DNA of 9,568 nucleotides from positions 1 through 9,568 of the forward strand of contig JAFTSR010000064.1 in assembly GCA_017467225.1 (NCBI GenBank), given 5' to 3'. The notes beneath the pieces are model-generated. The model saw nothing but the letters and a program-made list of their open reading frames with translations. It made no database searches and was not told the origin of the DNA. Positions 1-7,800 of the stretch are shown in pieces. The position numbers and the translations under genes are program-made. How positions within the stretch are numbered: position 1 is the stretch's first letter; each line of letters starts with the position of its first letter. The stretch is from Clostridia bacterium. Its GTDB lineage: Bacteria > Bacillota_A > Clostridia > Oscillospirales > CAG-272.

Positions 1-369
1 CTGGCCGCCAACTGCTCTCCCACACCAAACACCGATAAGGAGGGCGTGACCTCTATGATCCGCTCGTATTGCAAGGCGGATCTTTCCAAGCTCGCCACGG
101 GCGCGGCATTGGATATTCGTCTTCTGCCCTCGTATGTGCGCGGTGAGGAGGGACTGCAGGTACTGATCTCGCTGCTGCGCACCTTTGTCGCACTCGGCGG
201 ATTTTTCATGCAGCCTGATATCGTGGATGCTGCGCTGCTCAAAGAGGCGCAAGAGCATCCCGAAGATTATCAGACCCTTTCTGTGCGTGTCTCCGGCTGG
301 AACGCTCGCTTCGTCACGCTCAACAAGGAGTGGCAGGACATGGTGATCGCGCAAAGCGAGCACGGATAA
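1..369 (+). CDS. Glycyl radical enzyme (pyruvate formate-lyase superfamily), C-terminal fragment
   Basis: The frame is open from base 1 to the TAA at 367-369, so this is the 3' end of a gene whose start lies outside the window; the in-frame GTG at 46 is internal. The visible residues match the C-terminal domain of pyruvate formate-lyase-like enzymes: a CSPTPxTDKEG segment near the window edge, then a helical stretch, then the glycyl radical loop RVSGW with its Gly codon at 295-297, followed by ARFVTLNKEWQDMVI. In this family an activating radical-SAM enzyme abstracts hydrogen from that Gly to make the radical that drives a C-C, C-O or C-N cleavage; the enzymes are cytosolic and oxygen-sensitive. 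The residue after the radical Gly is Trp, where characterised members usually carry Tyr or Phe. The active-site Cys and substrate pocket lie upstream and are not visible, so the substrate (pyruvate, a diol, or another) cannot be assigned. No activase gene is seen downstream. Confidence 0.9.
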   Translation: MAANCSPTPNTDKEGVTSMIRSYCKADLSKLATGAALDIRLLPSYVRGEEGLQVLISLLRTFVALGGFFMQPDIVDAALLKEAQEHPEDYQTLSVRVSGWNARFVTLNKEWQDMVIAQSEHG

Positions 370-380
370 AGCATCAAAAT

Positions 381-435
381 AAGCGATACGCAGCATGCAC
401 CTTGAGTACATCTACCGCGTATCGCTTGCTTTTTT
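381..435. terminator. Bidirectional terminator between convergent genes
   Basis: A perfect 11-bp inverted repeat pairs AAGCGATACGC (381-391) with GCGTATCGCTT (417-427), separated by a 25-nt loop. On the plus strand it is followed by a T-rich run at 430-440, and on the minus strand by ATTTT (376-380). It lies just after the glycyl radical enzyme stop and 6 nt past the PHP gene stop, so it can serve both. The loop is longer than in a typical intrinsic terminator. Confidence 0.7.
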
Positions 436-1279
436 ATTTTGCCCTTTCCCGCAATGCCTCATACCACGTGTACGGAATTTGCAGATTTCCCCGACCGGCG
501 CCCAGCGAAATATCCGGCTTGGCTGCGCCGTGAAAATCGCTGCCACCACTGGGCAGAAGGCCGTTTTCCCTTGCCAACTGCAGCGATACGGCGGTTTTTT
601 CCTCGTCGTAGGTCGAATAGTAGCACTCCATGCCGACAAGTCCGGCCGCCTTGGCCGTCGGCAAAAAGGTCGCCAGCCGATCCGCCTTCAAGTTCAGAAA
701 CGGATGTGCCAGCACCGGCAAAGCGCCGATAGAACGAAGCACGTCCAGAATGTGCCACACGGTCAAGCGCTCAGGCTCCTGATAATGCCCACCCGTCTTG
801 GACAGCACGCCGTCAAACGCCTCGCCTCGCGTGCGAACGTAGCCCTTTTGCAGCATGGCCAAGGCAATGCGCGCCCGGTTGACCTGGCCGCCCGGCGTCG
901 CGCCCTTGATCTCGTCGTAATCCAGCGCAATTCCCACGCGGCGCAGCGATGCAATCAGCGCAATATTGCTCTCCTCCTTGCGGCGGTTGACGTCCTGCAT
1001 CAGCGCCGTTATCTGCGAAAAATACGCGGGGTCAATGAAAAGTCCCAGCATGTGCAGCTCCGTGCCCTCGTAATCCACCGAAAACTCCGCACCGAGAACG
1101 ACGTCAATATCCTTACCCCGGGCAGCTGCCATCATATCCGGCAGACCACCCACCGTGTTATGGTCGGTCAGAGCGATTGCGCCAAGACCGGCTTGCAGCG
1201 CCGCGTCAATCAGCGCCGCCGGTGTGTATGACCCGTCGGAAAAGATCGAATGCGTGTGCAGATCACATGTTTTTCTCAT
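434..1279 (-). CDS. PHP-domain metal-dependent phosphoesterase (YciV/TrpH-like)
   Basis: This 281-residue protein has the full PHP-domain metal-ligand set: DLHTHS with H8 and H10, D15, TDHNT with D39-H40, E65 in LGAEFSV, H76 in ELHMLG, H192 in LAHPF, and D248/H250 in SGGSDFHG. The length and motif order match the YciV/TrpH family, whose characterised members hydrolyse nucleoside 3',5'-bisphosphates or act as 5'-3' exonucleases on short RNA oligonucleotides (RNase AM). A cytosolic role in nucleotide or small-RNA turnover is therefore likely; the exact substrate is inference. A middle segment with QVNRARIALAMLQKGYV corresponds to the GRPHIARALVEKGYV region of relatives, with Arg where many have His. 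The start is supported by GGAGG 7 nt upstream of the ATG. It is transcribed alone, divergently from the GH3 gene and convergently with the glycyl radical enzyme gene. Confidence 0.9.
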   Translation of the reverse strand: MRKTCDLHTHSIFSDGSYTPAALIDAALQAGLGAIALTDHNTVGGLPDMMAAARGKDIDVVLGAEFSVDYEGTELHMLGLFIDPAYFSQITALMQDVNRRKEESNIALIASLRRVGIALDYDEIKGATPGGQVNRARIALAMLQKGYVRTRGEAFDGVLSKTGGHYQEPERLTVWHILDVLRSIGALPVLAHPFLNLKADRLATFLPTAKAAGLVGMECYYSTYDEEKTAVSLQLARENGLLPSGGSDFHGAAKPDISLGAGRGNLQIPYTWYEALRERAK

Positions 1280-1286
1280 ATTCCCA

Positions 1287-1291
1287 CCTCC
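1287..1291 (-). promoter_or_regulatory. Ribosome binding site of the PHP gene
   Basis: The minus strand reads GGAGGTGGGAATATG: a full GGAGG core sits 7 nt before the ATG at 1279-1277, which fixes the start codon. Confidence 0.85.
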
Positions 1292-1305
1292 GTTTCAACA
1301 AACGT

Positions 1306-1334
1306 ATTATATCATAAAACAAGAAAAAAAGCAA
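1306..1334 (-). promoter_or_regulatory. Sigma-A type promoter of the PHP gene
   Basis: On the minus strand, TTGCTT (1334-1329) and TATAAT (1311-1306) are separated by 17 nt. The -10 box is preceded by TGA, giving an extended -10 (TG-N-TATAAT) that could offset the weak -35. The predicted transcript start, near 1299, leaves a 5' leader of about 20 nt. Confidence 0.6.
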
Positions 1335-1366
1335 CACCAAATTGCCGTCAAAGACGCACGCGGCTA

Positions 1367-1395
1367 TTGACAGCGTGGTGCAAATCCTGTATAAT
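1367..1395 (+). promoter_or_regulatory. Perfect-consensus sigma-A promoter of the GH3 gene
   Basis: TTGACA (1367-1372) and TATAAT (1390-1395) are exact consensus hexamers with the optimal 17-nt spacer. The predicted transcript start near 1402 gives a leader of about 27 nt before the ATG at 1429. This position excludes the in-frame upstream ATG at 1342, which lies before the promoter. No clear operator overlaps the hexamers, which suggests strong, perhaps unregulated expression. Confidence 0.85.
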
Positions 1396-1415
1396 GTATT
1401 TGAAAAAGAAATTAC

Positions 1416-1421
1416 GGGAGG
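1416..1421 (+). promoter_or_regulatory. Ribosome binding site of the GH3 gene
   Basis: GGGAGG ends 7 nt before the ATG at 1429-1431. It supports this start over the longer in-frame reading from 1342. Confidence 0.85.
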
Positions 1422-1428
1422 ATATCTT

Positions 1429-4400
1429 ATGAACAAGCATCCCCTTCGCGCATTTTACCGCACGGCAGCCGCAGGTCTTGCCACGCTGATGCTGCTGACC
1501 TCCGTTCCCGCCATGGCTGAGACTGAACCGCTCACCCGCTCAGACGAGTTCAGTAAGCTCTCCACACGCGCCCTGGCAATTCAGGCCGCTGCCGAGGGTA
1601 CTGTCCTTTTGGAGAACAACGGCGTTTTGCCCTTGGACAGCGCCGCCAAGCTTGCCGTCTTCGGCGTCAATCAATCGGGTAAATTTTACGCAGGTGGCGG
1701 CGGCTCGGGCGGTAGTAACACCACCGATATCACCACCTATGCCGATGCCTTCCGTCAAGCCGACAAGGACGGCACGCTGTCACTTTACGAACCGCTGCTC
1801 GATTTTTACAAAAATCTGAGCGAGGAAAAGCTGCCCGACGATGCCATGATGCGCGGTGCAGCAGAATTTACCGATACGGCGCTGGTCACCATCGGTCGCT
1901 GGAGCGAGGAGGGTGTAGACCGCACCGAGGCGGCATATTACCTCACCTCGGCCGAAAAGCAGCTGCTCCATGCAGTTTGTCAGAATTTTGAGCACGTCAT
2001 TGTCTCAATGAACGTATGTGCTGTAACAGACACGGCCTGGGTCAAGGATTACGATATCGACGCGCTGCTTCTCAGCTGGATGCCGGGTCAGTACGGTGCG
2101 CTGGCGCTGCCCGGACTGCTCACGGGTGAGATCACCCCTTCGGGCAAGCTGGTTGACACCTTCGCCGACAGCTACGACGCCTACCCGACCGCTCAGAATT
2201 TCGGCGATCAGCACGTGAATTACGAGGAAGATATCTTCGTCGGCTATCGCTATTTCGAGACCTTCGATGATGCCAAGGATCATGTTTTGTATCCCTTTGG
2301 CTACGGTCTTTCCTACACCACCTTTGATATTTCCGGCATCTCGGTGGTAACCGATGTACAAAGAGACCGCGTAACCGTCACCGCCACCGTCAAAAATACG
2401 GGTTCCCTGCCCGGCAAGGAGGTCGTGCAGGTGTATTTCGGTCATCCCGAAAACAACAAGCTGGGCTACGCCGCCAAGGAGCTGGCAGCCTTTGCCAAAA
2501 CCGCGCTGTTGCAGCCCGGGCAGGAGCAAGCGCTGACGCTGTCCTACCGGCTATCCGACATGGCCGGCTACGACGATCTCGGTAAAATTCAAAAATCGGC
2601 CTACGTATTAGAGGCAGGCGACTACCCCGTTTACGTCGGCAACTCGGTGCGAAACGTCACCGAAGCAGCGAAAATCACAGTTGAGAAGACCACCGTCACC
2701 GAGCAACTGAGCGAGTGCGGCGTGGACGTCATGCAGCTGTCCCGTCGTCTGCTCGCCGACGGCACGTATGAGGAGCTGCAGCAGCGCCTCCCCGACAAGG
2801 ATCTCGCAGACAATGCGCTCATCACCGAAATTGCCGGCGTGGGTACGACCATTCTCGAATGCGAGAGCTATTACAAAGCTGAAAGAAACAACCTTCTGAC
2901 CGTCAGCAACGGCTCGGTGCACAACACGCACGAGGGCGGCACGCTGTACTATATCATCGACGTCGCCGAGGACGGAGAATATACCGTCTGGCTCAACACC
3001 GCACAGGGTGCCAACACCGGCACCGACTGCCTGCGCGTCTATGTCGATGACGAAAAACAGACCGATTTCAGAGTCAATATCGATCAGACCAGCGGCGGCT
3101 GGGAGGTCTACCGCTACTACGAGTGCGGCACCTTGTACCTTGACGAGGGCGAGCACGAGCTCAAGATAGAGATTATCAACGGTGCCGTCGGCAACATGGA
3201 AAGCTTCCGCATCTGCGCTGAGGGCGAGGGCGACACCGAAACGCTCGACCTTAGCAGCGTGGACAGCAAGCTTTTGGTCTATGCCGACGAGCCGACCACG
3301 CTCAAGGCCAAGGACTATACCAAAACGACCAACGCCTCGCTCTCCGTCCACAGCGGCGGATACCTGGAGGGACTGCACCTGGGCGGTACCATCACCTATG
3401 AGATCTACGCCGAGGCAACGGCAGATTACTTGATCTCCTGCCGCCTGGCTTGCGGCAACGATGGCGGCGATAACGTCATGTCCGTGCAGATCGACGGCGT
3501 ACAGCAGCAGCACTTCCAGCTTTCCACCAAGGGCGGCACGGGCGGCTGGGATCGCCTGGCTGACTTCAGCGCCGGCTACATCACGCTCCATGCCGGCAAG
3601 AACACCGTCGTTATGACCCCCGGCAGCGGCTTCAATCCCGCGAGCTTCACCCTGACCCGTCTGCCCGGCGTACCGGCTGATGTCTTTGAGGATCGCGCAC
3701 AGGTGCCCGAGGATCAGATCATTCCCTTCTCTGCCGTCTACGCCGATTCGTCCAAAATGGAGGCATTTCTGGAGCAGCTGACCACCTCTGAGCTGATGCA
3801 CCTGGTGCAGGGACGCGGCTCGTCCTCGCAATGGGGTGCGCTTGAGCGCTACGGTGTGCCGAGTGGCACCGTCTCCGACGGTCCCGCAGGATTGCGCGCC
3901 GGAACCTACTGGCCGGTGGCGGTCATGCAGGCATGCACCTGGAACGTGACGCTTCTGGAGGAGATCGGTCTGCACATCGGCAAGGAAGCTTACAATATGG
4001 GCGTTGACATCTGGCTCGCACCTGCCCTGAACATTCACCGAAATCCCTTGAACGGCCGTAATTTTGAGTATTATTCCGAGGACCCCTACCTCTCCGGCGT
4101 TATGGCAGCCGCCGTTGTCAGCGGCACGCAGGCGCAGGGCGTGGCGGTTACCCTCAAGCATCTGGCGGCCAACAACTGCGAGGCGCACCGCGACATCAGC
4201 GACAGCCGCATGTCCGAGCGCGCGTTGCGTGAGATTTATCTGGAGGGCTTCCGTGTCGCGCTCAAGCTGTCCGATGCCTGGGGCATCATGACCTCCTACA
4301 ACCGCATCAACAGCTGCGAGCCTGCCGAAAGCTACGATATTCTGACCACCATCGTCCGCGAAGAATGGGGCTTTGAGGGTCTGATCATGAGCGACTGGTG

Positions 4401-4821
4401 GAACAACAGCAACGAGGCTGCCGAGCTGCTGGCCGGCAACAACCTCAAAATGCCAGAGGGCAATCCGTCCGAGATGATGGCCGGCTACAAGAACGGTCAG
4501 CTGACGCGCGAGACGTTCAAGGACTCCGCACGCCGCGTGCTGGAGCTGATGCTGCGCATCGACCGTTTCAAGACGATCCTTGATCCCTCGTTCAAGCACG
4601 TCAACGCCACCGCTCCGCTGCGCCCCTCTTATGAGGATACGCCGCTCCCCTCGCCCGATGATGACCTGCCTCCCGTTGACGGCACGCCTGTCGATCCGGA
4701 TACGGAGCAGCCGGCGCGTACGGGCATCCACCCCGCCGTGCTGATCGGTGTGGGCGCTGCCATTTTGGCAGCCGGCGCTGCTGTCGCCGCTGTCCTTTGG
4801 CACAAGAAAAAGAAAAAATAA
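1429..4821 (+). CDS. Secreted, membrane-anchored family 3 glycoside hydrolase with permuted domains
   Basis: This 1130-residue exoenzyme probably removes terminal beta-linked sugars (beta-glucosidase or beta-xylosidase type) outside the cell. Residues 1-30 form a signal peptide ending AMA|E. Domains then follow in reversed order: the GH3 alpha/beta sandwich (about 40-300), with the putative acid/base E161 in SEEGVDR and the YPFGYGLSYTTF motif near 288; a fibronectin-III-like domain (about 310-410); two beta-sandwich modules resembling CBM6/35 (about 475-602 and 603-748); then the GH3 TIM barrel (about 765-1050), with GRNFEYYSEDPYLSG, K910-H911 in TLKHLAANN, and the putative nucleophile D989 in MSDWW. 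A Pro/Asp-rich linker (about 1055-1098), a hydrophobic helix (about 1103-1124) and five C-terminal lysines indicate a membrane anchor; no LPXTG motif is present. Circularly permuted GH3 enzymes are known from rumen Clostridia such as Ruminococcus albus and Butyrivibrio. The substrate is not determined. The start at 1429 is fixed by the promoter, the RBS and the signal peptide. Confidence 0.93.
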   Translation: MNKHPLRAFYRTAAAGLATLMLLTSVPAMAETEPLTRSDEFSKLSTRALAIQAAAEGTVLLENNGVLPLDSAAKLAVFGVNQSGKFYAGGGGSGGSNTTDITTYADAFRQADKDGTLSLYEPLLDFYKNLSEEKLPDDAMMRGAAEFTDTALVTIGRWSEEGVDRTEAAYYLTSAEKQLLHAVCQNFEHVIVSMNVCAVTDTAWVKDYDIDALLLSWMPGQYGALALPGLLTGEITPSGKLVDTFADSYDAYPTAQNFGDQHVNYEEDIFVGYRYFETFDDAKDHVLYPFGYGLSYTTFDISGISVVTDVQRDRVTVTATVKNTGSLPGKEVVQVYFGHPENNKLGYAAKELAAFAKTALLQPGQEQALTLSYRLSDMAGYDDLGKIQKSAYVLEAGDYPVYVGNSVRNVTEAAKITVEKTTVTEQLSECGVDVMQLSRRLLADGTYEELQQRLPDKDLADNALITEIAGVGTTILECESYYKAERNNLLTVSNGSVHNTHEGGTLYYIIDVAEDGEYTVWLNTAQGANTGTDCLRVYVDDEKQTDFRVNIDQTSGGWEVYRYYECGTLYLDEGEHELKIEIINGAVGNMESFRICAEGEGDTETLDLSSVDSKLLVYADEPTTLKAKDYTKTTNASLSVHSGGYLEGLHLGGTITYEIYAEATADYLISCRLACGNDGGDNVMSVQIDGVQQQHFQLSTKGGTGGWDRLADFSAGYITLHAGKNTVVMTPGSGFNPASFTLTRLPGVPADVFEDRAQVPEDQIIPFSAVYADSSKMEAFLEQLTTSELMHLVQGRGSSSQWGALERYGVPSGTVSDGPAGLRAGTYWPVAVMQACTWNVTLLEEIGLHIGKEAYNMGVDIWLAPALNIHRNPLNGRNFEYYSEDPYLSGVMAAAVVSGTQAQGVAVTLKHLAANNCEAHRDISDSRMSERALREIYLEGFRVALKLSDAWGIMTSYNRINSCEPAESYDILTTIVREEWGFEGLIMSDWWNNSNEAAELLAGNNLKMPEGNPSEMMAGYKNGQLTRETFKDSARRVLELMLRIDRFKTILDPSFKHVNATAPLRPSYEDTPLPSPDDDLPPVDGTPVDPDTEQPARTGIHPAVLIGVGAAILAAGAAVAAVLWHKKKKK

Positions 4822-4842
4822 ATCAGTATGGCAGAAAAACAT

Positions 4843-4876
4843 CACGCCCTTGCGGATATCCGCAAGGGCGTGTTTT
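4843..4876. terminator. Bidirectional intrinsic terminator between GH3 and GH31
   Basis: A perfect 13-bp stem pairs 4843-4855 (CACGCCCTTGCGG) with 4860-4872 around an ATAT loop. It is followed by TTTT (4873-4876) on the plus strand and preceded by AAAAA (4836-4840), which becomes a T-run on the minus strand. It lies 21 nt after the GH3 stop and 14 nt after the GH31 stop, so it serves both convergent genes. Confidence 0.9.
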
Positions 4877-4886
4877 ATGCAATTGC

Positions 4887-7800
4887 TTACTCCACCGAAA
4901 TCGCGCCGATGCGGATATCGATGTTCTGCGTGACCTCGGGAATGATCACGTAGTCGAAGTTGGGCATCCACTCGGTGTCGCCCTTACCGTCCGTCTTGGC
5001 GCGGCCGAAGACGGTCAGCGTATTGTTGCCCTCGGTCAGCTCCAGCTCGACCTCAAAGGGCTTGAAATTATGGAAATGTCCCGTGCGGAAGGAGTACAGC
5101 TTGCCCGTATCCTCGCCGTTGACCTTGAGGCGGAAGGTGCGCTGGTCGCCCGAAGCTGCGTAGATCAGCACACGGTACACGCCGTCCTCGGGCACGTTCA
5201 ATCCGCTCATGGTAAAGCTGGAGCTTGCCGACTGCATGTTACCGACCGCAAAGCCGCCCGACTGCAGATAATTGTCGCGGGGAGCGAGCTGATTGGTGCA
5301 GTTGACGTGCTGGCTGCCCGCCTCACACTCATACACCACAGGACCGCCCTTACAGCTGAGCGTGATGGTGTTCTTGCCGGCCTTGAGATAGACCGTCTGA
5401 TTGAGCGTGGAGAACAGATGCGTGCTGTTGGTGCTCGGCAGCTGCAGCTGCGAGGCCTGACCGTTGATGACCAGGTCCAGCGTCTGCGGTATCAGCGTAG
5501 GACTGGAATAGTTGATATTGAGCTGATACGGACCCGTTGCATCGACCGTAACGGTATAGGTCATGGTGTCGTTTTCCGAGGAACCGAAGCCGCTGACGGC
5601 CACGCCTCCCACAGCCGAGGACATATTTTCAACAACCAAAGCGCCCTTTTTCTCGGCATCGTCCGGGTAGAGCACCGTGCCACTCATGGTGAGCGCGGCA
5701 GGCTGATCGTCGTAGACGATAATGCAGTCCATATCGGGTGCCCAGCCCTCGCCCTTTGCGGTGCCGAAGGTGATGGTGTTGCTTCCCTTCTTGAGCTCCA
5801 GCGGAACGATGAGAGAGATCGGCGTATTCCAATCGCCGTTGCTGTAGCACCAGATGGGAAGCGCGTCCCCACCGTTGACGCTGATCTGCAGCATACGGGT
5901 GTCATCGCCGCCGTTGTAATACATCAGCTCGACCTCGTAGGTGCCGTCCTTCTCGGCGGTCACGTTGTTCACGGTCAGCGTGTTCTTGCCGTCGTTGCCA
6001 AGATTGGCCACAACAGCATTGCCGGACGCACCGGTCTTGCCGTTCACGCTGGCACCGACTATTTCATTGGCTCCGGCCTCGCACTCGTACAGCGAGCCCT
6101 CAAGCATAATCTCGGGCTTGGTCTGTGCGCTCTGCTGACCAACGCTCAGCTTAACTTCGTGTGCCTTGCCGTCATCGCTCAGACGAACGTAGATGACCTT
6201 ATCGATATCGTCCTTAGCGTTGGCGTCGTAGAAGTAGCAGGGTTTCGATGCCTCGTTGAAGGCGTCAAGGGAGGCGACCGCCGCGATATCCTTGCCGTCC
6301 AGCTGCACCGAGGCAGGTGCGCTGCGGTAGTGGATCTGCATGACGCAGTCGCGCGTGGCAACGGCGTACTTGCCGCCGCGTGCGCCGACGGTGCAGGTGA
6401 TCTGACCGTCTGCCATTTGTGCGCTCAGTGCCGTGGTGGCATACTCGCCACGGGTGTAATCGTAAGAGCTGCCGTCATCCTCGTAAAGCAGGAAGGTGGA
6501 CTTCTCTGCGCTCGGATAGATATCCAGTGTCAGCGTCGTGTCGACAACGTCCGCCGTGTTGTCGCCGTAGTGACCCATAGGCACGATGCTACCCATACGA
6601 ACGAACAAGGGCAGCGTAGCAGCCGAGCAACCGTACTTGATGGTCTGTCCGCCCTCGTAAACGTAGCCGCTGTTATAATCCATCCATTGCTCGCCGGCAG
6701 GCAGGTAAATTTCCACTGTTGCAATGCGTGCGTTGCCGCTGACGGGACAAACCATCAGCGCGTCTCCCAGCATAAACTGGTTGTCAATATCGTAAACCTT
6801 GGGATCGTCCTGGAATTCCATAATCAAGGCGCGCGTCACACCGACGCCGGTGTTATGCTGCTCCCAGAACAGGCTGTACATGTACGGAATGAGGCTGTAG
6901 TGCAGCTGATTGTATTTGGTATAGCAACGGATGACCGCATCACTTCTGTCAAGCACCGTCGCCTGCGTAGCCCACTCATTGGACATGGCAAAGGGCGTCA
7001 GGAACATCAGCTGTGCGCGGCGCATATAGGAAACGTCGTTTTTGGTGCTGGTGTCGCGGATCTCGGGCGTGTAATAGGTGCCCGAATAGGACTGCGCGAT
7101 AACCGACATTACAAACTGGTCGAAGCCGTAGTAGTCGGTATACGCCGAGGTTGCATATCGCTGCATGCCCGAATAGTTGCCGCGGCTGAAGATAAAGGTA
7201 CGCTGATCATACTCGTCGCGGTACTTTTCGTGCATCAGATTGACCGTCAGCGTGCCTAAAAGGTTGTGGTAGGCGTTACTCGAAAGACCGCCGGGGAAGG
7301 CCAGCGAGAGGCTGTTACTCGCACCCCAGGAGTCGGTTTCGTCGATCTTGTAGCCGTCAACGCCGATCGAAACCAGATTTTCATCGTGAATCTGCCAGTA
7401 CAGCTCACGCGCCTCATCCATCGTAAGGTCGGGAACAATGCCACCGAAGGCATACTTGCCGCTGCGTCCCTCCCAGTCGCGGGTGCCAAGCTGCTCGCTC
7501 GTCAGGGAATACTCCTTGATCGCGTTATAAATGCTCGCCTGGGGAGAAACGTACGGGTGCTCCCACAGATTGACGTGCAGACCCAGATCGTGCATGCTCT
7601 GCACAAAGGCCTTGGCGTCATCGGTGAACTGCGGACTCCAGGCATAGCTGCAAGGGTAGGTCGCCGTCTGCCAGCCGGGCTCCACGCCTGCGATATCGAT
7701 GGCAATACCGGCATTCAGCTGGGAAACGATAGCCTCATACAGCTGATCCTCGTTCCATTGACCATAGCCACGGTAGGTCAGACCCAGCGCGTACAGGGGA

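Noticed and set aside
395..1231. A 278-codon plus-strand frame opposite the PHP gene.
   Set aside because: It overlaps a gene with an intact metal-binding motif set, starts inside the loop of a terminator, and has no recognisable features.
1342..1428. Longer in-frame start for the GH3 protein (29 extra residues).
   Set aside because: The ATG at 1342 lies upstream of the perfect promoter, lacks a ribosome binding site and would bury the signal peptide. The ATG at 1429 has all three supports.
2608..4971. A 787-codon open frame antisense to the GH3 gene.
   Set aside because: It has no promoter or ribosome binding site, runs through the terminator at 4843-4876, has no recognisable domain, and its composition is that expected opposite a GC-biased gene.
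4797..7259. An 820-codon open frame antisense to the GH31 gene.
   Set aside because: It starts inside the end of the GH3 gene, crosses the terminator, shows no domain or initiation signal, and is His/Arg/Val-rich in the way antisense frames of such genes are.
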